Assembly (NCBI RefSeq): GCF_001637205.1
Contig: NZ_LVJH01000021.1
Span: forward strand, 124,001 to 188,000
DNA length: 64,000 bases
Source: Paenibacillus glacialis
Lineage (GTDB): Bacteria > Bacillota > Bacilli > Paenibacillales > Paenibacillaceae
Reading direction: 5' to 3'
Position 1 is the stretch's first letter; each line of letters starts with the position of its first letter. Shown here piece after piece: positions 9,901 to 17,988 of the stretch. Under the pieces are notes generated by a model. That model was given only the letters and a program-made list of their open reading frames with translations. It had not been told where the DNA came from and did no database searches. The position numbers were made by a program, and so were the translations under genes.

Positions 9901-9974
9901 TATTCTACTTCCGTAAGTCTGCTAAACAACGTAAAGGGAAGGTTGATTCGGCAACTAACGCAGCGAGCTTATAA
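6960..9974 (+). CDS. RND-family exporter (AcrB/SwrC type)
   Basis: About 1,004 residues from ATG 6960, chosen because GAAAAGGGGATTG precedes it. The topology is classic RND: one N-terminal span, a large extracellular porter loop, six spans near residues 320-500, a second loop, then six spans. TM4 carries RLVDDSIVVIENIYR with the two adjacent aspartates of the proton relay; the C-terminal half repeats this as IGIVVTNAIVLIDRI. Gram-positive members such as SwrC export surfactants or drugs using the proton gradient. No membrane-fusion gene is adjacent. Substrate unknown. Confidence 0.9.
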   Translation: MSWLTKWSFANKAAVGLLIVMALVVGVISYTTLPMEFMPEADNPQVSVMVMGPGQNAGSMESNVTKPIESAVGVVKGKKEILSTSGEGYAKIDIYYDSKTNMKEASQEVQKAVDQLQFPEGVMRPFVLQLNTSMIPISQITVSFDEGLTEDNLEIAETTILHELQNIKGLSNVGLYGRPNSQINVRADESKMAQKGVTFSQLMSVLKGRNVSASVGEQTLGGQSGNVNVISKIDSIDTLKKLPVMEGVTLQDIATVELKQDRESISRSNGKDVLFAVVTKEANANAVDVGNKVQEVVDNINNIVTNANVAVVFSTSDMVVDSVNSMMREVLMGALFATIIILLFLRNLRATLVTVISIPLSLAVTLYLLKVSGVTLNIITLGGVAVAVGRLVDDSIVVIENIYRRMQKEPFSVEMVINATKEVAQAITSSTIATVAVFLPMGLLRGGLQAFLLPFALTITYSLLTSLVVALTVVPLLSSWLLRDSRLKEDKPSKKFGLFLQWNLRHKWVTLSIACFVFVASIGAYVFMPKGALDASDAGYVAVKLSYPNDVPVKEVLENGKKLEEFMMKQDQADTVLLQYGNSADMAQWGNVSSLAEVNFTVMMKENADAQVFMEQVRAQKQNYDGATVTANETSIMGSGSTTEYVDIVGDDITAISSVAKEVKAKLQTVDGVEKVTSSGDDTKPVFAFKVDPLAANGQEIAMQVGAMLNPVPIGQIEIDHVSTAVVLEPAVQPKTEQDLSGMMLMTANGPVPLSKLASLEVRNEPAMIYHKEGKKYLRITAAIDPKLVSEIGANIKKEIDSIKVPDGVHVIAGGASVDQSDDFGDLGMTALISIGLVYLIMVLTFKTLRAPLAIMFSLPLAAIGAIVGLLVSGVTPDFTAMFGALMLIGIVVTNAIVLIDRIKHNEQYMTVREAIIEAALTRMRPILMTAIATICAMLPLVFGHSEEGSIVSQSLAIVVIGGLTAATVLTLIVIPVIYELFYFRKSAKQRKGKVDSATNAASL

Positions 9975-10000
9975 AGAATCAAATTTAAAATTGATTCTTT
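9973..10000 (+). terminator. Hairpin at the RND stop codon
   Basis: AAAGAATCAA / TTGATTCTTT around ATTTAAAA, overlapping the TAA stop; weakly T-rich. Confidence 0.55.
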
Positions 10001-10033
10001 ATGTAGGCTTCGAGAGTATAATATGAAACACAA

Positions 10034-10073
10034 TAAAAGGCTGAGTCCCCCATATGGGAGAACTCAGCTTTTT
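10034..10073 (+). terminator. Intrinsic terminator (repeated hairpin type, copy 2)
   Basis: AAAAGGCTGAGT / ACTCAGCTTTTT with an inner CCCATATGGG; the same hairpin type as at 6714-6756. Confidence 0.8.
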
Positions 10074-10133
10074 ATGTTCTCACTATTCATAATGCAATCG
10101 GACCATAAATCACTAATACTGGCACTATTTCAA

Positions 10134-10898
10134 TTAAATCGCAGGCATCACATTTCCACCGCTAACGGGGATGTACGCTCCTGTGATAAAACTTGCTAGA
10201 TCAGATGCAATAAATGCTACTACATTGGCTATTTCTTGATCACTACCACGACGTCTCAAGGGTACGGTCTGTGAATAGCCTTCACTGACTTCCGTGTTAT
10301 TGAGTCTGTCATTCTCACTAATTGTCCATCCTGGAGCAATTTGGTTGACGGTAATCTGATGTTCCCCGATTTCTTTGGCTAGCACACGATAAACACCATC
10401 CATACCCCTTTTACCCGCTACATAAGCCGATTGCCCAGGAGCATTCTGCATCGAGCACTCTGAATTAATCCCGATAATTCGTCCAGCCTTACGTTCAATC
10501 ATAGATGGAACGAATGTTTTAGCCAAGAACACACTTTGCATGACACATGAATCGACCTGACTACTATAATCCTCAATGGGTTGTTCGAGGACAGACTTCC
10601 ATTCATATTGAATAACAGCATTGGCTATTACAATGTCAACAGCATCGAATTGTTCGAGTACACGATCTTTCATGCTCATAATCTCATCGAATTGGGTAAT
10701 ATCTGCACGAACGATCATAGACCGTCTACCAAGAGACTCAATCTCTTGTTTCAGCTCGTTCGCTTTACCTTCGTTGCCATGATAATGAATAATGATATTT
10801 GCGCCACACTCGCCTAACGTACGTGCCATTACTCTTCCAAGTTGTCCTGTAGCACCTGTGATTAGAGCTGTTTTTCCTGTTAAATCCACATTCAACAT
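10134..10898 (-). CDS. Short-chain dehydrogenase/reductase
   Basis: About 254 residues from ATG 10898, chosen because GAGAGGGG precedes it. The Rossmann motif TGATGQLG (residues 14-21), the IVIANA segment and the catalytic Ser/Tyr/Lys set (INSECS, then YVAGKRG, i.e. YxxxK) are present, and the C-terminus ends ITGAYIPVSGGNVMP as in 3-oxoacyl-ACP reductase-like SDRs. It uses NAD(P)H for oxidation or reduction of an unknown alcohol or ketone. It follows two aminopeptidase genes with a 42-base gap, probably as the last gene of that operon. Confidence 0.85.
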   Translation of the reverse strand: MLNVDLTGKTALITGATGQLGRVMARTLGECGANIIIHYHGNEGKANELKQEIESLGRRSMIVRADITQFDEIMSMKDRVLEQFDAVDIVIANAVIQYEWKSVLEQPIEDYSSQVDSCVMQSVFLAKTFVPSMIERKAGRIIGINSECSMQNAPGQSAYVAGKRGMDGVYRVLAKEIGEHQITVNQIAPGWTISENDRLNNTEVSEGYSQTVPLRRRGSDQEIANVVAFIASDLASFITGAYIPVSGGNVMPAI

Positions 10899-10940
10899 AT
10901 CATTAACCCCTCTCCCAATGGTGATCAATGCGTCAAGCTA

Positions 10941-12173
10941 TTAAAATGCCCAGTTACCTTCGGAGAAGATTTGAATTTTAGCACCATCATGAGTTAAACC
11001 GTAGATGTTCATTTCTGATGATCCCATCATGAAGTCAACGTGAGCAATACTCTGATTCATTCCTTTGGCAGCAAGTTCTTCAGAAGTCATCGTCTTTCCG
11101 CCCTCCAGGTTAAATGCATATGAACTACCAATAGCTAAATGACAAGAGGCATTCTCATCGAAAAGAGTTGTATAATACAAAATATTACTTTGGGAAATAG
11201 GAGAGTAGAACGGCACCAAAGCAACTTCTCCTAAATAATGCGATCCTTCATCCATATTCACTAAGCGCTCAAGTGTTTCATAACCTTCTTCTGCGGTAAA
11301 ATTGATAATGCGACCATTCTCGAAAGTGAGTGTGAATCGATCAATAATATTACCACCATAGCTCAGTGGTTTAGTGCTACTAACTTTACCGTTTGCTCCA
11401 TTCTTTAGTGGAGCTGTGAAGACCTCTTCCGTAGGGATGTTAGCTACGAATGTCGTTCCTTGTTCATTTACGCTACCTGCTTGAGCCCAGATATGACCAA
11501 CTGGCAATTCAACTGTTAGATCTGTACCTGGAGCAATGAAATGAAGACTGTGGAATTTCTTGTTGTTGAGTTCATCTGACTTGACTTGCAACTTGTCGAT
11601 ATGGTCATGCCAAGCTTGAATTGGGTCTGGTTGATCAGCACGTACTGCTGCAAAAATAGCATCCCAAAGCATGTTCACCTGATCTTCAGGTGCTGCATCA
11701 GGGAATACTTTGGCTGCCCAATCCGGAGAGGGAGCAGCTAGTCCGTTCCAGCTCACCTTATCGGCTTGTTGATATTGACGATACTTGGCCATCGCTTGGC
11801 CATAAGTTCGTTGATGGTTTGCGATCCGCTCAGGATCTACGCCTTTTAAGAGATCCGGACTTGAAGAAATAACTGTAAGGAACGCGGCACCATTCTCAGC
11901 AAGTTCAATCATTTCTCCAGCAAACCATGTTGGAGCTTCAAGAAAAGATTCGTCAGATGCATGGTCGTAACGCATCCGTGACACAGCTTCATCCGTATAA
12001 TTCACTTTTACGAGCTTAGCACCCGCTTCATAGGCTTTCCGTACGATAAGTTGTACAAGTTGCGCTGAATCAATCATGGCGTTGACAACAAGTGTCTGTC
12101 CTGGTTGGATATTGACGCCAATTTGGATGGCTAAAGTAGCATAATTCTCTAATTTCTGTTCAAAACTAAGCAT
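10941..12173 (-). CDS. M29-family aminopeptidase, copy 2
   Basis: A 410-residue protein of the AmpS/PepS type, a leucyl-type metallo-aminopeptidase acting in the cytoplasm. Family hallmarks: GVNIQPGQTLVVNA near the N-terminus, FHSLHFIAPGTDLTVELP in the middle, ANIPTEEVFTAP, then MDEGSHYLGEVALVP and the terminal metal-binding stretch CHLAIG / AHVDFMMGSSEM. A sister gene lies directly upstream with 36 bases between them; identity is high throughout (the C-terminal halves nearly match), so they are a tandem duplication. Confidence 0.9.
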   Translation of the reverse strand: MLSFEQKLENYATLAIQIGVNIQPGQTLVVNAMIDSAQLVQLIVRKAYEAGAKLVKVNYTDEAVSRMRYDHASDESFLEAPTWFAGEMIELAENGAAFLTVISSSPDLLKGVDPERIANHQRTYGQAMAKYRQYQQADKVSWNGLAAPSPDWAAKVFPDAAPEDQVNMLWDAIFAAVRADQPDPIQAWHDHIDKLQVKSDELNNKKFHSLHFIAPGTDLTVELPVGHIWAQAGSVNEQGTTFVANIPTEEVFTAPLKNGANGKVSSTKPLSYGGNIIDRFTLTFENGRIINFTAEEGYETLERLVNMDEGSHYLGEVALVPFYSPISQSNILYYTTLFDENASCHLAIGSSYAFNLEGGKTMTSEELAAKGMNQSIAHVDFMMGSSEMNIYGLTHDGAKIQIFSEGNWAF

Positions 12174-12209
12174 GTTATAATTCCTCCATTGTGTATTTTT
12201 ATTGTAATA

Positions 12210-13442
12210 TTAAAGTGCCCAGTTCCCGTTGCGGAACACCGGTTCTTCCTGTCCATTTTCGGTAATTCCGTTAATATCCATTTGTGAGGATCCAATCATG
12301 AAATCCACATGTGCCACGCTAGTATTCAAACCACGTTCGGACAGCTGTTCCTGTGTCATATCCTTGCCACCCTCAAGACAGAACGCATAAGCACTACCGA
12401 TCGCTAGATGGTTCGATGCATTCTCATCAAACAAAGTATTGTAGTAGAGAATGTTTGATTCCGAGATAGGGGATTGATGAGGAACAAGAGCAACTTCACC
12501 GAGATAATGTGAGCCTTCATCCATCGCAACAAGATGTTCAAGTGTCTCTTGACCTTGCTCAGCAGTTACACTAACAATGCGTCCGTTCTCAAAAGTGATG
12601 GAGAAGTTATCAATAATATTACCTCCATAACTAAGAGGCTTCGTACTGCTTACCGTACCATTTACACCTGTTTTTAATGGTGCTGTGAAGACTTCTTCTG
12701 TTGGCATATTGGCTACGAAACGATGACCTTGTTCATCAGTACTTTCACCCGCTGCCCAGATATGACCAACAGGCAGTTCAATGGTCAGGTCAGTACCTGG
12801 AGCTATGTAGTGAAGTTTTTTATATTTCTTGGCATTGAGAATGGATGATTTGGTAGACAAGGTTTCCAAATGCGTGTGCCATGCTTCTACCGGATTCTCT
12901 TGATCCACACGAACGGTATGGAATATAGCTTCCCATAGTTTTTGAACCTGTTCATTCGGAGCAAGGTCTGGGAATACTGCTGCTGCCCATTCAACCGATG
13001 GAACAGCTACTATACTCCAACTGAATTTATCTGACTGTACATACTCACGATATTTCTTTAATGCTTGACCTCTTGTTTTTTGAGCAGTTGCAATTCTTGT
13101 CTGAGGAATGCCTTTCAGAAGATCTGGGTTCTCCGCTAGGACCGACAGAACAGCTGCACCATTCTCTACGAGTTCTATAATCTCACCTGCATACCATGTT
13201 GGTGGAATTGTAAAGGCTTCTTCAGCGGCCAATTCATATTGAAGACGAGTTACAACTTCATCGCTCCAGTTCACTTTAACGAATTTAGCACCAGCTTCAT
13301 AAGCTTGTTTTACAATCAATCTCACGAATTCAGCAGAAGAAATGGGAGCATTTACAACGAGTGTTTGACCCGGGTGTACGTTTACTCCGATTCTCACAGC
13401 CAAATCGGCATATTTGATCAACTGTTGTTGGAAATCTGTCAT
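12210..13442 (-). CDS. M29-family aminopeptidase, copy 1
   Basis: 410 residues from ATG 13442 (GGAGGAATACAT precedes it; the longer frame to 13529 has no ribosome site). It carries the same M29 blocks as its neighbour: GVNVHPGQTLVVNA, THLETLSTKS then LHYIAPGTDLTIELP, ANMPTEEVFTAP, MDEGSHYLGEVALVP, AHVDFMIGSSQM. It is the first gene of the probable three-gene minus-strand operon. Two diverged copies suggest different peptide preferences, which is inference. Confidence 0.9.
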   Translation of the reverse strand: MTDFQQQLIKYADLAVRIGVNVHPGQTLVVNAPISSAEFVRLIVKQAYEAGAKFVKVNWSDEVVTRLQYELAAEEAFTIPPTWYAGEIIELVENGAAVLSVLAENPDLLKGIPQTRIATAQKTRGQALKKYREYVQSDKFSWSIVAVPSVEWAAAVFPDLAPNEQVQKLWEAIFHTVRVDQENPVEAWHTHLETLSTKSSILNAKKYKKLHYIAPGTDLTIELPVGHIWAAGESTDEQGHRFVANMPTEEVFTAPLKTGVNGTVSSTKPLSYGGNIIDNFSITFENGRIVSVTAEQGQETLEHLVAMDEGSHYLGEVALVPHQSPISESNILYYNTLFDENASNHLAIGSAYAFCLEGGKDMTQEQLSERGLNTSVAHVDFMIGSSQMDINGITENGQEEPVFRNGNWAL

Positions 13443-13728
13443 ATGTATTCCTCCAAGTAAAATTAGTAACTTCATTGTATATTGTACTAAATTGGAAACG
13501 ATAATGAAAACGAACATGTATACATACAATGAACCAAGTAGAAACGGCTATTCCGTCCTTTTTCAAGAACGGCACTCGTTTTAGCCGAAATATAAGGAAT
13601 AGAGTATGAAGTGAAACTTATACTTTCTTATATTTTAAAGTTTAGACTCCTGTCTTTAGTACATTCTATAAAGATGAAGAAGATGGTATACTATTAAATA
13701 TATTTAAGGTTAAAGGAGATCACAATCA

Positions 13729-14034
13729 ATGAAAGTACATATTGAAAATGTAGATATGAAGAAAGATGAAGATGATCATTATATTGGTCATGCGTCATTT
13801 AGTCTAGATGAGAGTAAGGATTTATTCGAAGTTACGTTCCACAGTAAGAGAGGAACGAATTGGGATTACAGCATTAATTTCGCCAAAGAACCTGGTAATG
13901 AAGAAGAATTGTTTAGAGTAGATACACTTCTTATCGAAGACGAAACATTATTTGACCACTTGTTAGATGCAGCACTTGATACCATGTACCCAGCAGATTC
14001 TGAACAAGATGATTCAGAAGACGTCGATTCATAA
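13729..14034 (+). CDS. Small acidic conserved hypothetical protein
   Basis: A 101-residue, very acidic protein (C-terminus SEQDDSEDVDS) with beta-rich phrases (FEVTFHSKRGTNWDYSINF). AAAGGAG precedes ATG and a strong terminator follows, so it is a real single gene. No cysteine, no membrane segment and no known motif. Such acidic proteins occur across Paenibacillus without assigned function. Confidence 0.6.
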   Translation: MKVHIENVDMKKDEDDHYIGHASFSLDESKDLFEVTFHSKRGTNWDYSINFAKEPGNEEELFRVDTLLIEDETLFDHLLDAALDTMYPADSEQDDSEDVDS

Positions 14035-14054
14035 ATAAATAACGTACACCACGT

Positions 14055-14086
14055 AACAACCGTGTAAATGCACGGTTGTTTTGTTT
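14055..14086 (+). terminator. Intrinsic terminator after the acidic protein
   Basis: AACAACCGTG / CACGGTTGTT with a TAAATG loop and TTGTTT tail; it abuts the -35 of the next promoter. Confidence 0.85.
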
Positions 14087-14127
14087 GACAGTTGTTTAAC
14101 CTCATCTTATAATACCTGTGGGGGTAT
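14085..14127 (+). promoter_or_regulatory. Consensus sigma-A promoter with CsoR/CstR operator
   Basis: TTGACA (14085-14090), a 17-base spacer and TATAAT (14108-14113) match the consensus exactly. ATACCTGTGGGGGTAT (14112-14127) overlaps the -10 and the start region. Its ATACC/GGTAT arms and G-run are those of CsoR/CstR-family operators. Repressor bound here would block polymerase. It drives the rhodanese and cstR-like genes, so the circuit is autoregulated. Confidence 0.85.
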
Positions 14128-14166
14128 GCTTTTCAGTGTAATATTTGTTAGATGGGAGATAAGACT

Positions 14167-14544
14167 ATGTGGTGGGTCAGTGTTGTTATTTTTATAGGAA
14201 TCGTGTTAGTTATTCGAAACGTGTGGCCAACAGAAGAGTTGCATGAAATTCCGTGCGACACCTTAACAAACAAGGATTCAACCTTTAAGTTGCTTGATAT
14301 AAGAGATGCGTTAGATTACCAAGCAGGTCATGTACCAGGAAGTGTTAATATATCGCTTGGCAGACTGCCTTTTGTAGCTAATGTAGACTTGGCTCCTGAA
14401 CATTCCGTTATTATTATGGGTAAGAACAATAGAAGGAGCAAAAAAGCAGCTCGTATTTTAAAGAAAAAAGGCTTTCAACATATTTATATCTGTATTATAC
14501 CAGTCTCATCTTGCTACGAGAATGAACATCACATGTGCTTGTAG
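14167..14544 (+). CDS. Membrane-anchored rhodanese-like protein without the catalytic cysteine
   Basis: 125 residues from ATG 14167, chosen because GGGAG lies 8 bases before it (the ATG at 14152 lacks a site). An N-terminal membrane anchor (VSVVIFIGIVLVI) is followed by a rhodanese domain: LLDIRDALDYQAGHVPGSVNI. In the active-site loop the Cys is replaced: VIIMGKNNRRSKKAARIL instead of the usual VYCxxGxRS. So sulfur transfer by the normal mechanism is unlikely, unless the C-terminal cysteines (YICIIPVSSCYEN) take over. Co-transcribed with the CstR-like repressor. Confidence 0.75.
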   Translation: MWWVSVVIFIGIVLVIRNVWPTEELHEIPCDTLTNKDSTFKLLDIRDALDYQAGHVPGSVNISLGRLPFVANVDLAPEHSVIIMGKNNRRSKKAARILKKKGFQHIYICIIPVSSCYENEHHMCL

Positions 14545-14565
14545 TACCGATAGGAGGATAAACAA

Positions 14566-14826
14566 ATGAACTATGATGAGAACATTACACGCCGCTTGAA
14601 AAGATTAGAAGGACAAATTCGAGGTGTGTTAAAAATGATGGACGAAGGGAAAGACTGTAAAGAAGTCGTCTCCCAATTATCTGCGGTTCGTAACGCATCT
14701 GATACAGCCATTGCTTACATTGTGGCGACGAATCTTGAGCACTGTATATTAGAAGATATGGAAAAGGGAACAGATTCACGCGAACGCATTCAATCGGCTG
14801 TGCAGTTGCTTATTAAAAGTCGTTAA
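14566..14826 (+). CDS. cstR: CstR-like persulfide-sensing repressor (CsoR family)
   Basis: An 86-residue all-helical DUF156 protein: RRLKRLEGQIRGVLKMMDEGKDC then DTAIAYIVATNLEHC. The thiols are Cys31 and Cys60, the same numbers as in Staphylococcus aureus CstR. The position that is copper-binding His in true CsoR is Asn56 here. That argues for sensing of reactive sulfur species by Cys-Cys polysulfide links, not Cu(I). The neighbouring rhodanese gene supports a sulfide-stress role. It probably binds the ATACC-GGTAT operator upstream. AGGAGG precedes ATG. Confidence 0.8.
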   Translation: MNYDENITRRLKRLEGQIRGVLKMMDEGKDCKEVVSQLSAVRNASDTAIAYIVATNLEHCILEDMEKGTDSRERIQSAVQLLIKSR

Positions 14827-14887
14827 TGTCATGAATGATAAATGATATGAATGATATTTTCTTATGAAAATATCAACTTTAGAAGAG

Positions 14888-14914
14888 CAGGGGTCAACTG
14901 ACTTCCTGTTTTTT
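14888..14914 (+). terminator. Probable terminator after cstR-like gene
   Basis: CAGG-GTCA / TGAC-CCTG imperfect stem followed by T6. Confidence 0.55.
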
Positions 14915-14956
14915 AATTCTTTATTCGACACAATGTATACAGGGGGATGATCAATC

Positions 14957-16201
14957 ATGAGAACAAAGTACATAGCAAGCTCTTCCTTAATCGTGATGGG
15001 GATTGGTTTTTTATTAACGTTATTTATGCCACAAAATATTGCTGTTCGATTACTCCAAGGTGGATTTGAAGCTGGGCTCGTTGGGGGATTCGCCGATTGG
15101 TTCGCGGTAACGGCTTTATTCCGCCATCCTATGGGTATTCCAATTCCTCATACGTCTCTACTTCTGAGCAACCGAGATAAAATTATTAATTCATTAATTT
15201 CCGCTATGGAAACCGAACTTCTAAATAAAGAGAGTATTAAACGTAAATTGAGTCAATCTAAAATATTCAAGGCGCTTGCTTCCGGTATTTTTAAACTCAT
15301 TCGCAAACGTGAGCTTAGAAAGACGATGATTTCTTCCGTAAAATCAATTGTTGAGACGATGCCTCTTGATAAAGTGGCCATTTCTCTTCAGCGTATTCTT
15401 GCAGGTTATGTTAGAAACAAAGAATTAGAGCCCATTGTAGCTCAGACAGCCGTTTCCATCGTGGAAAGCCAATATGACGAGAAGGTGTTAGATTATGCCT
15501 TGGACTATGGGAAGAAGTGGGCATCTAAACCCGAAAGTGAAGTAATGCTAGGGAATTTGGTGCACAGCAAACTACAAGAGATACAGCTTGGTGGCATGAA
15601 AGGGTTCGCCGTTCAGGCATTTCTAGGATTTATGAGTGAGGAGAAGTTAGGTTCATTACTTACAGGCATGATGATTTCTTCTATTGATGATATAGCGAAG
15701 CCAGATAGTGAGAATAGGGAGCGTATTCTGCAAGAAATACGAATGCAACTTACGACGGCTGCCTTGAATCCAAATGTAACACTTCAAATTAAATCGTGGT
15801 TGGATACAAAACTAACGAATCCAAGTACACAAGTATTCATTTTGAATCAATTAGAAGAGCTGCGTGGTCAACTGCTACATAAATTAAATAGTGAATATGA
15901 CAATGGTGGTCGGCTCATCTTAACCGCATTCCGTTGGATTACTTCCTCACTTAGTAAACAAGAACAATTGGTACAGAAGTGGGAGCAAGGTATATTGTCA
16001 CTTATAGGGAATATTGTGGAGACGAATTATTATAGACTCGGTCTATTGGTCAAAGACAACTTAGATCAAATGGATGATCAAACACTTGTACAAATGTTAG
16101 AGGATAAAGTGGGTAATGACTTACAATGGATCCGCGTTAATGGTGCTATATGTGGTTTCATTATCGGAATCCTACTTACTGTGCTACATATGGTTGTTTA
16201 A
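14957..16201 (+). CDS. DUF445 membrane protein (YheB-like)
   Basis: A 414-residue protein with a membrane hairpin at the N-terminus (about residues 8-45, including GGFEAGLVGGFADWFAVTALFRHPMGIPIPHT, the DUF445 signature) and one C-terminal span (NGAICGFIIGILLTVLHMVV). Between them is a long helical, charged domain. AGGGGGATGATC precedes ATG. Related proteins in Bacillus are spore or envelope associated, but the molecular role is not known. The next gene follows after 28 bases, likely one operon. Confidence 0.8.
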   Translation: MRTKYIASSSLIVMGIGFLLTLFMPQNIAVRLLQGGFEAGLVGGFADWFAVTALFRHPMGIPIPHTSLLLSNRDKIINSLISAMETELLNKESIKRKLSQSKIFKALASGIFKLIRKRELRKTMISSVKSIVETMPLDKVAISLQRILAGYVRNKELEPIVAQTAVSIVESQYDEKVLDYALDYGKKWASKPESEVMLGNLVHSKLQEIQLGGMKGFAVQAFLGFMSEEKLGSLLTGMMISSIDDIAKPDSENRERILQEIRMQLTTAALNPNVTLQIKSWLDTKLTNPSTQVFILNQLEELRGQLLHKLNSEYDNGGRLILTAFRWITSSLSKQEQLVQKWEQGILSLIGNIVETNYYRLGLLVKDNLDQMDDQTLVQMLEDKVGNDLQWIRVNGAICGFIIGILLTVLHMVV

Positions 16202-16229
16202 CAAATACCGTGTATAGGAGGAACCTTCG

Positions 16230-17138
16230 TTGAAGAAATCAAAATTAGGATCATCTGATTTAATCGTAAGTGAAATTGGACTTGGGTGTATGTCCCTTGG
16301 AACGGAAGAATCTTCAGCTATCCGATTAGTTCATGAAGCTTTAGAGAGAGATGTTAACTTCCTTGATACAGCCGATATCTATGATGATGGTCGAAATGAA
16401 GTCATCGTAGGAAAAGCGATCAAAGGTCGTCGTCATGATGTGATTCTTGCAACAAAGGTAGGCAATCGCCTGATCCCTAGTCAAGAGGGTATGACATGGG
16501 ATGCATCTAAAAAGCACATTATTACAGCTGTCAAAGAGAGCTTAACACGTCTTCGGACAGATTATATTGATCTGTATCAACTCCACGGTGGGACAATGCA
16601 AGATCCGATCGATGAGACGATAGAAGCCTTCGAACAATTGAAGAAAGAGGGCCTCATCCGTTATTATGGCATTTCATCTATTCGTCAAAATGTTGTTAGA
16701 GAGTATGTCTCAAGATCTAACATTGTCAGTGTTATGAGCCAATATAGCATTCTAGATCGACGTCCAGAAGAAGAGATATTACCAACATTAGCTACGAATG
16801 ACATTAGTATGATTGTACGTGGCCCTGTAGCTAAAGGGATTCTATCCAATCGAGGTGACCAGAAAACAGAAAAGGGTTATCTGGACCACAAAGCAGAAGA
16901 ATTACAAAAGATACGAGCAGAACTACAATCATTCGTTCATGAAGATAGAAGCATGGCTCAGATTGCGCTTAGATATGTGTTGTCTGACCCCGCAGTGGCG
17001 GTTACAATTCCTGGGGCAAGTTCCCTAGACCAGCTTCTTCACAATATAGCTGCGGGTGATGTAACACCACTAACAGAAGAAGAGATAGCAATCATTCGTG
17101 AGTTCAGTAAAGCCTATCATTACGCAGAATATCGCTAA
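16230..17138 (+). CDS. Aldo/keto reductase
   Basis: 302 residues from a TTG start preceded by TAGGAGGAACC. The TIM-barrel AKR motifs are all visible: GLGCMSLG near residue 18, FLDTADIYDDGRNEVIVGKAI (catalytic Asp and Tyr), VILATKVG (Lys), DYIDLYQLHG (His) and the C-terminal NADPH-binding VTIPGASSLDQLLHN. It reduces aldehydes or ketones with NADPH; the substrate cannot be told. Confidence 0.9.
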   Translation: MKKSKLGSSDLIVSEIGLGCMSLGTEESSAIRLVHEALERDVNFLDTADIYDDGRNEVIVGKAIKGRRHDVILATKVGNRLIPSQEGMTWDASKKHIITAVKESLTRLRTDYIDLYQLHGGTMQDPIDETIEAFEQLKKEGLIRYYGISSIRQNVVREYVSRSNIVSVMSQYSILDRRPEEEILPTLATNDISMIVRGPVAKGILSNRGDQKTEKGYLDHKAEELQKIRAELQSFVHEDRSMAQIALRYVLSDPAVAVTIPGASSLDQLLHNIAAGDVTPLTEEEIAIIREFSKAYHYAEYR

Positions 17139-17162
17139 AGTTCGAAAGATCGTTATTATCAG

Positions 17163-17188
17163 AAGCTTGCCCTGTGCAGGCTTTTTTT
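17163..17188 (+). terminator. Intrinsic terminator after the aldo/keto reductase
   Basis: AAGCTTGC / GCAGGCTT around CCTGT (one G-T pair) with a T7 run. Confidence 0.85.
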
Positions 17189-17253
17189 AATGTTGTCAGT
17201 ACGACTAATAAACCGTAAACTATGTAAAAAGTATAAGACAAAGGTTGAGATCA

Positions 17254-17988
17254 ATGGAATTAAATCATCAACGTATAGACACACAAGATGACAGCTTTAT
17301 TCAAGGTGTAAAGGATTGTGTCCCTACGCTTCTCGGTTACTTGAGCATAGGGTTTGCCGCTGGTGTAGTGGGAAACACCTCGGGTATGAGCGTGAGCGAA
17401 ATTGCATTAATGAGTGCTTTGCTCTACGCTGGATCAGGTCAATTTATCGCGGCGGGTATGATCGCTGCCAGTTCACCTATTTCGGCTATTATTTTTACGA
17501 TCTTCTTTATTAATATACGACATCTTTTACTAAGCGCAGCCGTTGCTCCGCATCTCAAAGGGTTATCTTCTTGGAAGAATCTAGTCATCGGCTCTCAATT
17601 GACGGATGAGACATTCGGAGTGGCCATGAATCATGTAGCGAGTGGTAAGAAATTGGGGTATCGTTGGATGTTGGGACTTAATATTACTGCATATCTGAAC
17701 TGGCTACTAGCAACGATAGCAGGAGGGTTGCTTGGAAAGTGGATTCCTCATCCGGAAGTGTATGGACTTGATTTTGCCTTACCGGCAATGTTTATTGGGT
17801 TACTTGTACTTCAACTTCATAGTAGTAAAAAGGTATTGGTTCCTATGATCGTAGCATTGAGCTCTGTATTGATCGTGATTGGCGCCAGTTATATATTTAG
17901 CGGAAGTATGGGAGTTATCATTGCGGCCGTAATTAGTTCAACGATAGGAGCTGTCATTCAGAAATGGACATCAGATGGAACATCTTAA
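17254..17988 (+). CDS. azlC: AzlC-family branched-chain amino acid exporter subunit
   Basis: 244 residues from ATG 17254 (ACAAAGG lies 9 bases upstream; a TTG at 17245 sits too close to it). AzlC motifs: GYLSIGFAAGVVGNTSGMSVSEIALMSALLYAGSGQF and FFINIRHLLLSAAVAPHL, then TDETFGVAM. Several membrane spans. With AzlD it forms an exporter of branched-chain amino acids and analogues such as 4-azaleucine. The stop overlaps azlD by 25 bases. Confidence 0.92.
   Translation: MELNHQRIDTQDDSFIQGVKDCVPTLLGYLSIGFAAGVVGNTSGMSVSEIALMSALLYAGSGQFIAAGMIAASSPISAIIFTIFFINIRHLLLSAAVAPHLKGLSSWKNLVIGSQLTDETFGVAMNHVASGKKLGYRWMLGLNITAYLNWLLATIAGGLLGKWIPHPEVYGLDFALPAMFIGLLVLQLHSSKKVLVPMIVALSSVLIVIGASYIFSGSMGVIIAAVISSTIGAVIQKWTSDGTS

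Noticed and set aside
14853..14874. GATATTTTC/GAAAATATC inverted repeat after cstR as a terminator or operator
   Set aside because: No T-run and no gene start close by; the CAGG hairpin a few bases later is a better terminator.
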